From assembly GCF_006968745.1 (NCBI RefSeq), contig NZ_CP030118.1, forward strand, positions 1,500,654 to 1,564,653: a DNA stretch of 64,000 nt, given 5' to 3'. Positions 38,231-46,423 of this stretch are shown here, piece after piece. Numbering within the stretch: the first letter of the stretch is position 1; every line of letters starts with the position of its first letter. A program made the translations under genes and the position numbers. The DNA is from Brasilonema sennae CENA114. Its GTDB lineage: Bacteria; Cyanobacteriota; Cyanobacteriia; Cyanobacteriales; Nostocaceae. The notes under the pieces are model-generated. The model was not told the origin of the DNA. It was given only the letters and a program-made list of their open reading frames with translations, and did no database searches.

Positions 38231-38341
38231 CGGACAGAGATAAAACTGTCCAGGGGGTGCTACACAAGTAACGGAAGAAAATCTACGGTGTAACTAGCAA
38301 AGTCTTGAATGTATTCAACCTAACAGCCAGTAGCCACTGTC

Positions 38342-39115
38342 ATGATTTCCTTAAACTCTTGCTCTGATACTCCGTGTGATCATCCTGCTACTACGCCAGA
38401 AAGTGCTAAGGTGGCTCAAATAACAACTTCTCAGATTTCTCCTTGGTTAAGTCCCTTAATGTATTTCTTGGGAGGTCATGTTGTTCTTCCATTTTTCTTT
38501 GGAGAAATTAAAGTCACTGGACAAGAAAATCTTCCTCAAACTGGTCCTGTTATTCTAGCTCCCACACATCGAACACGTTGGGATTCGCTGCTATTATCGT
38601 ATGCAGCTGGTCGTTGTGTAACTGGACGAGATTTGCGATTCATGGTCACGATTACTGAATGCCAAGGGTTACAAGGCTGGTTTGTTCGACGTTTAGGGGG
38701 GTTCTCTGTAGATCTTCAACGTCCCTCAATCACAACTCTCCGTCATAGTATTGAACTTCTTAAGTCGGGCGAAATGTTAGTGATTTTCCCAGAGGGGGGC
38801 ATTTTTCGCGATACGAATCTTCACCCATTAAAGCCAGGAATTGCTCGTCTGGCTTTGAGTGCTGAATCTAGTCATCCTGGGTTAGGCATAAAAATTATAC
38901 CCATCAACATTAATTACAGCGAACCTTACCCTACATGGGGTACGAATGTAAGTCTTCAGATTGGAAACGCAATAGATGTAGCAAATTACACTAAAAGCTC
39001 CTTAAAACAAGATGCCAAGCGTCTTACTGGTGATTTAACTATGGCTCTCCAAAAATTTAGCCATCAGGAATCATACATCACTCCTCGTGCATTTGCAGAA
39101 ATTGCGAATAGTTAA
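38342..39115 (+). CDS. 1-acyl-sn-glycerol-3-phosphate acyltransferase family (PlsC-like)
   Basis: 257 aa. It probably acylates lysophosphatidate in membrane lipid synthesis. The acyltransferase motifs are PTHRTRWDSLLLS (HxxxxD, ~79-84), the LGGFSVDLQRPSI block (~118-130, motif II) and VIFPEGGIFRDTNLHPLKPG (~149-168, motif III). The N-terminal ~35 residues are variable, and a hydrophobic stretch (LMYFLGGHVVLPFFF, ~40-54) may bind the membrane. Which acceptor it uses cannot be told from sequence; cyanobacteria carry several paralogues. It stands ~110 bases after tadA on the same strand. Confidence 0.88.
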   Translation: MISLNSCSDTPCDHPATTPESAKVAQITTSQISPWLSPLMYFLGGHVVLPFFFGEIKVTGQENLPQTGPVILAPTHRTRWDSLLLSYAAGRCVTGRDLRFMVTITECQGLQGWFVRRLGGFSVDLQRPSITTLRHSIELLKSGEMLVIFPEGGIFRDTNLHPLKPGIARLALSAESSHPGLGIKIIPININYSEPYPTWGTNVSLQIGNAIDVANYTKSSLKQDAKRLTGDLTMALQKFSHQESYITPRAFAEIANS

Positions 39116-39417
39116 CGCTCATGTACACTTCGTGACAAAATCTGCTGAGCTTAGGGGTAATTGAGTCAATTTCTAAATCTTCTTTTAGTCCCATCAAGCA
39201 ATTACCATTCCTCCTTGAAAAATCAGAGGAATTTTTGCGTTCGTTCATAGGAGCAATTTAGGTACTATCCAGAAAGCTTTGGGAACCTGATTTCATTGAT
39301 GTTCAGTCTAAATCAGGGAAACTGAATATGAGACTTTGTTTTGCCAAAGTTCAAAACAGAGTTAAGATACCCCAAGTTTCCATAACTGTTTTTTTAGTTA
39401 CCTCTTTAAATGACCTC

Positions 39418-40083
39418 ATGAACTCGTCTGCAACCATTCTTATATTTCGCTTCACTTCCTTAGCAGTGATAGCAACGCTGGGTCTGTTATCACCTGTTCA
39501 TGCTCAAGTACAGTTACCCACTGGATCTAACCAACAACAACCCATTGATCCGAACGATCCAAATAACCTTCGTCCCACAGCGCAAAATAACAGCCTTTTG
39601 AGCCTTGACGGAGGGAAGCGTCTCATGGCAGAGGCAAGTAATGCAGTTTCTTCTCAAAACTACGACACCGCAGCAAAGAAACTTCAAGAAGCACGATCTG
39701 TGTTTAATCAACTGTCTAATTTCTATCAAGAATTAAATTCTAGTTTTTCTGGAATTGACAATAGAGTTGCTGATGCTCAACGAAAAAAGGCGCTAGAAAC
39801 AGCCCAAATGCGAGATGAAGCAACCTACCAGCTAGCATTGGTACATAGAGCGCAAAATAAGCCAGAATTAGCTGTACCGTTACTTGTTCAAATAGTTAAG
39901 AGTCAAAACCCCACACGTGATTTAGGTAAGAAAGCATATCAGCAGTTATTGGAATTGGGCTTTGTGGATGCTCCGTTTTCTACAGGGGCTGGTAGCGCTT
40001 CCTCCTCGCCCTCTGATGCTTCCTCTTCTTCCCCTCAAAAAAATCCTCCAAAGAACCCTCCAAAGAACCCTCAAAAGAAATAA
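39418..40083 (+). CDS. Exported hypothetical protein, TPR-like helical
   Basis: 221 aa from ATG 39418. I prefer this to the ATG at 39328 because it places a clean signal peptide at the N-terminus (ILIFRFTSLAVIATLGLLSP, then VHA-QV). The mature part has a Gln/Asn/Pro-rich start, then a helical region with two TPR-like pairs (NAVSSQNYDTAAKKLQEAR, ~70-90; YQLALVHRAQNKPELAVPLL, ~130-150). The C-terminus is low complexity (Ser/Pro-rich, then repeated NPPK). Function unknown; conserved-looking for cyanobacteria. It probably acts in the periplasm or cell envelope. Confidence 0.7.
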   Translation: MNSSATILIFRFTSLAVIATLGLLSPVHAQVQLPTGSNQQQPIDPNDPNNLRPTAQNNSLLSLDGGKRLMAEASNAVSSQNYDTAAKKLQEARSVFNQLSNFYQELNSSFSGIDNRVADAQRKKALETAQMRDEATYQLALVHRAQNKPELAVPLLVQIVKSQNPTRDLGKKAYQQLLELGFVDAPFSTGAGSASSSPSDASSSSPQKNPPKNPPKNPQKK

Positions 40084-40446
40084 TCGAATTACCTTTGTCC
40101 TTTGCTCACTACTGCCCCTAATCCCCACTTGTCATTCATCGAAATGATAAGATGAGATTATTGGCGGTGGTGAGAAGTTTTGATGTTTGATACCGAGTTG
40201 GGTTTTGAGGATGTTATTCTTTGGTCAAGCCTTATAATCTCGCCGCCTGCCAAGCGCTAACGTGCACGTTCAGCGCCACTCGTAGTACCTCCTCATAAGG
40301 CACGCTTAACTGTATTTCGTTCGCTTTTCACGACAAGTTACCTCTTTGACTGCAACTTACTATAAGTCTCTATTAAGATAGATTTTAAATTGCCCAAATG
40401 CGGGAGTTACAATCCCTATTAAGCTTTGAAATGATTAGGAATTGCG
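40084..40446. other. Intergenic gap before bolA
   Basis: 363 bases. It contains degenerate repeat-like sequence (GCCGCCTGCCAAGCGCTAACG region) and A+T-rich sequence leading to bolA. No gene or clear promoter was identified. Confidence 0.5.
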
Positions 40447-40698
40447 ATGATGAGTCCGCAGCAAGTAGAAGAAATGATCAAGATACAACTGCCAGACGCC
40501 CAAGTTCAAGTCCAGGACTTGACTGGAGGCGGTGATCACTATCAAGTGACAGTCGTTTCATCGCAGTTTGCAAATAAAGGACTAGTACAACAGCACCAAT
40601 TAGTCTATGGTGCGCTTAAGCAAGCTATGTCAAGTGAAGCGATCCATGCCTTAGCACTAAAAACATATACTCCCGATGCTTGGGAAAATAATCATTAG
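40447..40698 (+). CDS. BolA family protein
   Basis: 83 aa (start ATG 40447 or the adjacent ATG 40450). BolA proteins form [2Fe-2S] complexes with monothiol glutaredoxins and serve iron-sulfur trafficking or iron sensing. The family core is present: [39 protein letters not shown] (H at the ligand-loop position) and [16 protein letters not shown] with the invariant Gln-His-Gln. It belongs to the short IbaG/BolA2-like group. It is followed by the monothiol glutaredoxin gene ~70 bases downstream, the classical BolA-Grx pairing. Confidence 0.93.
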   Translation: MMSPQQVEEMIKIQLPDAQVQVQDLTGGGDHYQVTVVSSQFANKGLVQQHQLVYGALKQAMSSEAIHALALKTYTPDAWENNH

Positions 40699-40767
40699 TA
40701 CTAATGATCCAAGGCGAAAGACAACACCAAGAAGTAGACTAAAAGCAAATCAGGAAACAAAAAGACC

Positions 40768-41091
40768 ATGACGCCAGAACTTAAAGAGCGAATTGATCAT
40801 TTAGTAAAACAAAACAAGATCTTGGTTTTCATGAAAGGAACCAAGTTAATGCCCCAATGTGGTTTTTCTAACAACGTGGTACAAATCCTAAATACGTTGG
40901 GAGTTCCTTTCGAGACGGTGGATGTTTTGGCTGACTACGAAATCCGTCAAGGAATTAAAGAGTATTCTAACTGGCCAACAATTCCCCAAGTCTATATCAA
41001 CGGTGAATTCGTTGGTGGTTCGGACGTCCTTATTGAACAGTACCAAAAAGGCGAATTGCAGCAAATAGTGGAAGTAGCACTTGCTTCCTGA
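40768..41091 (+). CDS. grxD: Monothiol glutaredoxin (Grx4 family)
   Basis: 107 aa, full length. CGFS-type glutaredoxins carry a glutathione-bound [2Fe-2S] cluster and pass it to targets or form mixed complexes with BolA. The active site is [14 protein letters not shown] (Cys ~30), the flanking FMKGTKLMP is conserved, the cis-Pro motif is [18 protein letters not shown] (~71-88) and the C-terminal [10 protein letters not shown] matches. Only one cysteine is in the active site, so it is not a dithiol reductase. It lies directly downstream of bolA on the same strand and is very likely in the same operon. Confidence 0.96.
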   Translation: MTPELKERIDHLVKQNKILVFMKGTKLMPQCGFSNNVVQILNTLGVPFETVDVLADYEIRQGIKEYSNWPTIPQVYINGEFVGGSDVLIEQYQKGELQQIVEVALAS

Positions 41092-41146
41092 AATGAAGCA
41101 TATTGCAGTTAGTTCTTAATAAAGACAGTCCTAGGTGCTGAGTATT

Positions 41147-41186
41147 GAGTAATGAGTGATCTGACTCATCAGTTCACTCATTATTC
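41147..41186 (+). terminator. Hairpin after grxD
   Basis: GAGTAATGAGTGA (41147-41159) pairs with TCACTCATTATTC (41174-41186) with one wobble. No T-run follows, so its role as a terminator is tentative. Confidence 0.45.
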
Positions 41187-41256
41187 ACAACTAATTACTT
41201 AGAACTGCTTCGTTCTCAATTGTAAAGAAGTATTTCCAAAAGTTCTCATCACGGCC

Positions 41257-41291
41257 ACGCAGATAATTAAGTATGTTATAATTATCTGCGT
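41257..41291. repeat. 13-bp perfect inverted repeat
   Basis: ACGCAGATAATTA (41257-41269) and TAATTATCTGCGT (41279-41291) flank a 9-base loop, between the convergent grxD and small conserved gene. It may serve both as a terminator. Confidence 0.75.
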
Positions 41292-41327
41292 TAAGGTACT
41301 GGTACTATTGCTAACAAAAGCAATATA

Positions 41328-41570
41328 TTAATAGTAATCCAGTTGTGGTTGCGTCATTGTGAAGTTTGAAACATCGTGCAAGTAGCGATTAGCCTCCTCT
41401 TCTAAGCGATGAATCAGATACGGTTCAATAGCGTTACCGTGTTGCAGTGCGGCTATATAGCCATCCAAATACATCCGCATATCATCCATGCGATAACCGC
41501 GATTCCATAACTCGACGAAGGCGTCAGTGAGTCTTTGGTAATAGCGGATGGTTTGTGTGTCTTGGAGCAT
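41328..41570 (-). CDS. Small conserved cyanobacterial protein (possibly DUF6761)
   Basis: 80 aa, soluble, helical. The sequence (TIRYYQRLTDAFVELWNRGY, then MDDMRMYLDGYIAALQ) looks like a small protein family conserved across cyanobacteria, which I believe is the one named DUF6761; I am not certain of that number. No signal peptide, no metal ligands and no catalytic motif are seen. The C-terminus (SNFTMTQPQLDYY) is polar. The ATG is the only start. Function unknown. It stands alone, facing the bolA-grxD operon. Confidence 0.75.
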   Translation of the reverse strand: MLQDTQTIRYYQRLTDAFVELWNRGYRMDDMRMYLDGYIAALQHGNAIEPYLIHRLEEEANRYLHDVSNFTMTQPQLDYY

Positions 41571-42132
41571 AACTGCTGTTGGAAAACTATCTGGAATAGA
41601 GGATTGTAATTTATTCGAGTACCTAAGGAAAGTCTCACTTTCAGTTTGGCATTAACTAAAAGACGATATCTCCCCCTAATGGAAAAATCTCGAGCGGCTA
41701 CAGACTATCTCGATCCTATTCCATAAAACTGGAAATATGATTATCAGCTAAGCTATTGGTTATAATTGCCTCAACCAATAACTTCACTGATGTGGGGAAT
41801 GTGAGTACCAATCTGTAGAGCCACATCGAATGTGTTTCCACCGCAAAGCAAAAAACTTTTTTTGCAGAGGTTAGCTCATTTTAGTGAGACTTCCTCGGTA
41901 AATGGCACCCATATCGAGAGCAGAGTTTGTAATCAAAAGCGTTTTCACTCAGTCTAACAAAAATTTAAGATTATTACTAACTTGGCTTTGGACAACGCGT
42001 TAATTAAACGCTTTTCCTGTATTGATATTAGTAAATATGAATCTAATAACAGTTGAGGTAACAAGGATTACAAAACCTAAGACATAGGCTTTGTTACCTT
42101 GAAATTTATGCACGCTAAGGGGTCTTGCCACC
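41571..42132. other. Intergenic gap upstream of response regulator
   Basis: 562 bases, strongly A+T-rich toward the right end. It must contain the divergent promoters of the small conserved gene and the regulator gene. I see no gene or repeat array. Confidence 0.5.
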
Positions 42133-42900
42133 GTGGGTTCGGTTTGTATTGAAATCATTGAGGGAAATCCCCATCTGAGGTCATTGCTTGGTTGGCACCT
42201 GCAACAACTGGACTATCGGGTGCATCAAGCTGCAAGTATTTACCAAGCTAGAGAAGTGTTTTTAAGCCATCAACCGACATTGGTTATTCTGGATGCCGAC
42301 TTACCTGATGGTGATGGTATTGAATTCTCCCGTTGGTTACATCGTCAACAACAGCCTCTGATTCTAATGCTATCTGCCCGTAATAATGAGGCTGATATTG
42401 TGGCTGGTTTAAAAGCGGGATCAGATGACTACCTCTGCAAACCTTTTGGGATGCAGGAATTTCTTGCACGGGTTGAGGCACTTATTCGCCGTAAGCGCAC
42501 ACCTGTTGCACCAGCTTACTTAGACTATGGTACTTTGCAAATTGATTTGGTACAACGTCGCGTTCGTATCCTCGGGGAGTTTATCGACTTGACACCTCAG
42601 GAATTCAGTTTACTTTACGTTTTGGCGCAAGCAGGAGGAGTTCCTTTAAGTCGATCAGAACTGTTACGCCGCGCTTGGCCTGATGCTATAGATAATCCAC
42701 GCACCATTGATACTCATGTTTTATCATTACGGAAAAAAGTAGAACTAGATCCCCGCCAACCTAGTTTCATTCAAACTATCCGTAATGTAGGATACAGATT
42801 TAACACGGAAGTTTTAAATGCTAATATTCCAAACTCGTCAACAAAGTTACCTAAAGAAAGATTCAGTAATCAACGTTCTATGCTTAGTACTCAGCGCTGA
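42133..42900 (+). CDS. OmpR/PhoB-type response regulator
   Basis: 255 aa from GTG 42133. An N-terminal receiver domain (~1-118) is followed by an OmpR-type winged-helix DNA-binding domain (~130-230: DLTPQEFSLLYVLAQAGGVP, then RTIDTHVLSLRKKVE and IRNVGYRF). The phospho-acceptor Asp is in VILDADLPDGDG (~54), with the conserved Ser in LSARNNEAD and Lys in YLCKPFG. At the acidic pocket the usual Glu-Asp or Asp-Asp pair reads Glu-Gly (IIEGNP), so one Mg-binding acid is missing and phosphorylation may be weak. The last ~25 residues are a polar tail. No histidine kinase is adjacent, so it is an orphan here. Confidence 0.92.
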   Translation: MGSVCIEIIEGNPHLRSLLGWHLQQLDYRVHQAASIYQAREVFLSHQPTLVILDADLPDGDGIEFSRWLHRQQQPLILMLSARNNEADIVAGLKAGSDDYLCKPFGMQEFLARVEALIRRKRTPVAPAYLDYGTLQIDLVQRRVRILGEFIDLTPQEFSLLYVLAQAGGVPLSRSELLRRAWPDAIDNPRTIDTHVLSLRKKVELDPRQPSFIQTIRNVGYRFNTEVLNANIPNSSTKLPKERFSNQRSMLSTQR

Positions 42901-42935
42901 AACACAGGAACAAAAGGAGTAAATAATTCGCTAAT

Positions 42936-43778
42936 TCAAAATTCAAATTCGTTTTGGGCTTTTGCTTGGGTTAACTTTTCTCTTAAGTTAACCCAACTTA
43001 TTTCAGACGCTTCTTGATTGACAAGTAAGCGACCTTGTTGTAAGCATAAAAGCCGTGTACAAAACTTCTCAGCTAGCTCTAGCTGGTGATTGACCATAAC
43101 AACTGTTGTTTGATAATTTTGAGCCAACTGGCTTAAAATTTCCATCAGATGCTCAGCCTGCTTTATATCTAAGGCAGAGGTTGGTTCATCTAACAATAAA
43201 ATTTTTGGTTGAATGACTAAAGCACGGGCGATTGCCACAAGCTGTCTTTGACCCAAAGAAAGCTGCACCTCAGTCCGCGTTAACCATTCATCCGGAATTT
43301 GCAACTGTTCTATCCAGTGACTGACGCGTTGCTGAATTGTTTGTTTGGGTAAACCACGCAAAACCAGAGGATAAGCCAAAGCTTCTTTTACTGTCATTCC
43401 TAATAGCTTCGGTTCTTGGGATACGAGTGTTATTATGGAGCGTAGCTGCAACACAGGAATTTGCGAATACTCCTGATTTTCCAGATAAATTTTACCGCTT
43501 GTGGGTTCACTTAAACGGTTCAGCAAGCGTAATAAATAAGTTTTTCCTGCACCAGATGGTCCAACAATAGCAACGCGTTCCCCCTCAAATATCTCAAAGG
43601 AAATATCCTGTAATATTGGATATCCCAATTGGTTATCATGACTCTGGGTTTTCAGGCTGGCAAAAAGACTGACTTGTTCTAGTCGCAGTTGTGTTTTGAG
43701 GCTAAGTTTCCCCATCTGCGTGTCTTGTTGAATTTCCAAATTTAACCTTTGTTGTGGTAATTGTCCTTTTAGTCTCAC
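42936..43778 (-). CDS. ABC transporter ATP-binding protein (FetA/YbbL-like)
   Basis: 280 aa. Complete ABC ATPase: Walker A GPSGAGKTYLLRLL (~78), Q-loop LVSQEPKLLG, signature LSLGQRQLVAIARAL (~178; first residues LSLGQ rather than LSGGQ), Walker B ILLLDEPTSALD (~201) and switch His in VMVNHQLELAEKF (~236). The first ~40 residues precede the domain and may not be translated; an internal ATG at MGKLSLKTQ is an alternative start. The sequence resembles the YbbL/FetA type, which pairs with a YbbM permease in iron or metal export, but no permease gene adjoins it. The substrate is therefore open. Confidence 0.85.
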   Translation of the reverse strand: MRLKGQLPQQRLNLEIQQDTQMGKLSLKTQLRLEQVSLFASLKTQSHDNQLGYPILQDISFEIFEGERVAIVGPSGAGKTYLLRLLNRLSEPTSGKIYLENQEYSQIPVLQLRSIITLVSQEPKLLGMTVKEALAYPLVLRGLPKQTIQQRVSHWIEQLQIPDEWLTRTEVQLSLGQRQLVAIARALVIQPKILLLDEPTSALDIKQAEHLMEILSQLAQNYQTTVVMVNHQLELAEKFCTRLLCLQQGRLLVNQEASEISWVNLREKLTQAKAQNEFEF

Positions 43779-43902
43779 TCCAATTTAGCAAGCCGCAGAT
43801 AACGGATGTAGCAAATAGTTAGTCTTTGGGTTGTGCCCTTGATAACTTATTCGTTACATCCGCCGTACTGTAAATTCTCGATTGCCTACTTTAGGTGAAA
43901 CT

Positions 43903-44469
43903 CTAATTTATGTTGCCTTGTGCTAACGCTGTGGTGATTGTCCAACCATCAACCAATAGCAGCAATAGCGTCATAAAAAGTAAAATTAAATACATCCACG
44001 GTTGTGCTAAGGGATAGACATCTGTCGTATCTACCTGTGTCTTCTGTTGCACAAATTTCACCAAACGGGCAAACCCAACCACACGCATTGGTAGCAAGTA
44101 AGCTTTTCCTTCGTGAGTCAAAAAGTAGTAAACGATTCCTCCTTGACCAGTTGTGCGGGGTTTTAACTCTTTTACTTGAGACCAAGGTAAAGACCAGCCT
44201 TTGCGGAAAAAACGTGGCACCCACTGAGGATAAGTTAGCTGAATTCCCTGGTCATCTACAATTACACGTTCACTCAACGCTGCATACAGACCAATAAAAC
44301 CGATGATAATACCCACCCATAACAAAACTGGTGGTACGGGTGCTGCTGTTACCTGTGAGAGGAAAGGTAAGGGTGTGGTAAGTGCCACATATAGACCCAA
44401 AAGTGTGATCCTAATTAAAGGAGATAGTCGAAAAATAGAAGATGAAGTATCGGCTGAGTTTGCTGTCAC
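43903..44469 (-). CDS. Conserved cyanobacterial membrane protein with PH-like middle
   Basis: 188 aa, not named. Three membrane segments: ~20-40 (ITLLGLYVALTTPLPFL), ~48-66 (VLLWVGIIIGFIGLYAAL) and ~158-180 (MYLILLFMTLLLLLVDGWTI). Between the second and third lies a soluble beta-rich region (RVIVDDQGIQLTYP, then GWSLPWSQVKELKPR) like the PH-like bacterial domain in small membrane proteins. Function unknown. It is one of three consecutive leftward small membrane or cyanobacterium-specific genes (with the DUF4079 and DUF1830 genes upstream), but the gaps hold terminators, so they need not form an operon. Confidence 0.75.
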   Translation of the reverse strand: MTANSADTSSSIFRLSPLIRITLLGLYVALTTPLPFLSQVTAAPVPPVLLWVGIIIGFIGLYAALSERVIVDDQGIQLTYPQWVPRFFRKGWSLPWSQVKELKPRTTGQGGIVYYFLTHEGKAYLLPMRVVGFARLVKFVQQKTQVDTTDVYPLAQPWMYLILLFMTLLLLLVDGWTITTALAQGNIN

Positions 44470-44586
44470 GGCTCCATCATGATTATTGTGCTTTAAATTA
44501 ATATTAGCTGGAAATAAGGTCAGAGTTTTTCTTCCAGATATTCGTTGGCAAATTAATCGTGAAGCGATCGCGTCATTTGCAATTAA

Positions 44587-45033
44587 TTATGGTAAGTACT
44601 TTTGTACGACACTCCAGCCTGTTAACGATACCCAAGCAAAGCCAAAAAACAAGACAATATTAGCACTTATGTGGATACGTCTAGCCCAAAGTCGTCTAGC
44701 ATTGATCAGCAATGCACTTCCAGCAGACAGCAAAACCAGCACCACTGCTGTCAAACCAGCAATCAGATGTGGCGAGTGTCCCAAAGAACCAAAGTGACCT
44801 AAAGTGCCAATAATGCCAATCAGTAGCAGAAGCAGCACTAAACTTACCATGCAACTGCCAATCATATAGTGAAAAGAATGCAGCCAGCTAGGTTCTTCTT
44901 GCTGTAGTCTTCTGGCACGAAACATCCAAACACCGGTTATCGCTAACAGTAAATAAGCTAGTAGCGATAAACCCATCGACCATGCTGCTATTCTCCACAG
45001 CCAAAGAAAAGAAGGTAGGCTCATAGTAAACAT
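44587..45033 (-). CDS. DUF4079 family membrane protein
   Basis: 148 aa from ATG 45033 (MFTMSLPSFLWLWRIAAW); ATG 45024 is also possible. An upstream in-frame ATG at 45156 would add residues coded by an IS-like relic and is rejected. There are four membrane segments: ~8-32, ~55-75 (SCMVSLVLLLLLIGIIGTL), ~85-105 (LIAGLTAVVLVLLSAGSAL) and ~118-140. Histidines in the loops (HSFHYMIG, LGHFGSLGHSPHL, ARRIHISAN) could bind haem, as the fold resembles small cytochrome-like membrane proteins; that is inference. Function unknown; the family is found in cyanobacteria and plants. Confidence 0.82.
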   Translation of the reverse strand: MFTMSLPSFLWLWRIAAWSMGLSLLAYLLLAITGVWMFRARRLQQEEPSWLHSFHYMIGSCMVSLVLLLLLIGIIGTLGHFGSLGHSPHLIAGLTAVVLVLLSAGSALLINARRLWARRIHISANIVLFFGFAWVSLTGWSVVQKYLP

Positions 45034-45073
45034 TGTAGATGGCACAGTCGAGTGATGGAGGCGATGAGGACAT

Positions 45074-45115
45074 TCCATCCCCGCCGCACTCAGGGATGGG
45101 GAATTCCGTCGAACT
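45074..45115. repeat. Hairpin plus GGAATTCC motif, possible IS200/IS605 end relic
   Basis: CCATCCC (45075-45081) pairs with GGGATGG (45093-45099), followed by GGAATTCCGTCGAACT. The GGAATTCC-nn-CGAACT phrase after a hairpin is shared, in opposite orientation, with 33543-33680. No transposase is present. Confidence 0.4.
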
Positions 45116-45135
45116 ACGTTAAACACAAAACAAAA

Positions 45136-45161
45136 GAGGGTTGCTGAACTCAGCAACCCTC
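45136..45161 (-). terminator. Terminator of the DUF1830 gene
   Basis: GAGGGTTGCTGA/TCAGCAACCCTC is a 12-bp perfect stem with a two-base centre; on the minus strand it is followed by TTTTGTTTTG. It lies 23 bases after the DUF1830 stop. Confidence 0.88.
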
Positions 45162-45183
45162 AAACTAAGCAAAATTTGTTTTC

Positions 45184-45576
45184 TTAATCAACGGATACTA
45201 AACCAGCGACTTGTAAGGATTTTATTAAATCTCCGGTTATTGTATTAATGTGCACAATTGGTTTTTTATTGATAGGGTCCATAACTGATCCTGAATCTGT
45301 GTCAAACAAAAAACTGTTAGGTTCACTGATTGCAAGGCGATCGCACGGAATTTTATCCGATAAAATTGCACTTGCCATCATGCCGGTGTGAATTTCAAGT
45401 TGAGCTTGTTTTGGTGCTTCAAAAACTAACCTTTGTCCAGGAAAAACAACCCGTTCAAAGTACCAGTTAGGAATATTGGAGATGCGAGCCACCTGTATTT
45501 TACTTGTGGCATTTACGTAACAACAAAACAGTTTTCCCGATTGCTCAGGAGGTAGAGGATCTAATATTTGAGCCAT
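45184..45576 (-). CDS. DUF1830 family protein
   Basis: 130 aa, function unknown, family confined to cyanobacteria. Its core is easy to recognise: LFCCYVNATSKIQVARISN, then IPNWYFERVVFPGQRLVFEA (~35-55) and a conserved LEIHTG segment with CDRLA (~78). It is a small beta-rich soluble protein with no signal peptide. The C-terminal ~45 residues (FDTDSGSVMDPINKKP, then INTITGDLIKSLQ) are a less conserved extension beyond the usual ~90-aa domain. It has its own terminator. Confidence 0.9.
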   Translation of the reverse strand: MAQILDPLPPEQSGKLFCCYVNATSKIQVARISNIPNWYFERVVFPGQRLVFEAPKQAQLEIHTGMMASAILSDKIPCDRLAISEPNSFLFDTDSGSVMDPINKKPIVHINTITGDLIKSLQVAGLVSVD

Positions 45577-45993
45577 AACTGCTGAGGAATTTTACGCCAC
45601 TATTTTATATTACACCAGCAAACCTAGCACTGGCTGATCCCCAGTTGCTGTAACCCCGACTACCAACTGAAGTTTTCTAGATTATTTCTATCTTAAGATG
45701 TGCGAGTTTATGAAAAATTTGTAAAAATCTATGCCTTTTACGCAATTGTACATTATGCTCCCACAAATATAATGTTTCCTGGTTCACTAAAAAATCACAA
45801 TTTTTGTGATTGACGTGTTTTCGCTAATTTTCTAAACCACAAATAAGGTATATGGATCATCACTTACCAAAGATAACTGGTGTTGTTGTAAAGCTATATG
45901 ATGTATGAAAAAAAATTATAGAATCTCACCTCAGATACTAGAAATATGACAGCAAAATGTGCTCACCTAATTTTCACTGCTTTCAAGAAATAC

Positions 45994-46022
45994 AGGGGTG
46001 TAGGGGTGTAGGGGTGTAGGGG
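45994..46022. repeat. Octamer tandem repeat (AGGGGTGT)x3.6
   Basis: Three full AGGGGTGT units and a partial fourth. One strand is G-rich with four G-runs spaced by four bases, so quadruplex formation is conceivable. Confidence 0.9.
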
Positions 46023-46024
46023 AG

Positions 46025-46150
46025 GACAGTGCCGGGGTGAGGCAGTCTGGTCTTGGGGGTTTCCCGCATGAGGAACTGCCGAAAGGGTCTCCCGACTTGA
46101 GGCACCTGTCCGTTGAGCCAGTACTTGATGAGGCTCTCCCGACCTAGGTA
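46025..46150. repeat. Dispersed palindromic repeat cluster
   Basis: Repeated GGGTCTCCCGACTTGAGG-type modules in tandem (three partial copies), sharing GTCTCCCGACC with 13431-13585. It is flanked on the left by the octamer array. Confidence 0.75.
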
Positions 46151-46423
46151 TTTGGCGTGAAAAAAGTGTTTTTTGCATTCATCGCGGGTGGTGTGAATTT
46201 TAGATTCAATATGAATCCAAAAATAGAGGCGTTAAGCGTAGCTCTGCCGTAGGCAATCGCCACCCGTGGCGCTGCTTTCAAGAAACACAATAGAATAATC
46301 AATAATCTGGGTGAATGTCAAGTAATATTAAGATATAGGACAAAAACAAAATAAACACTTCTTTAAAAGATATTGTTCTCGCCTTCCGTTGAAAACAGCA
46401 AGATAGAAGTTAGAAAATTTGTG

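Larger units (their letters stand above)
45577..46372. other. Repeat-rich gap upstream of radical SAM gene
   Basis: ~800 bases. It holds an octamer minisatellite (45994-46022) and dispersed repeats (46025-46150 and 46225-46275 with CGTAGGCAATCGCCACCCG). The left part is A+T-rich and probably the DUF1830 promoter. No gene is seen. Confidence 0.6.
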
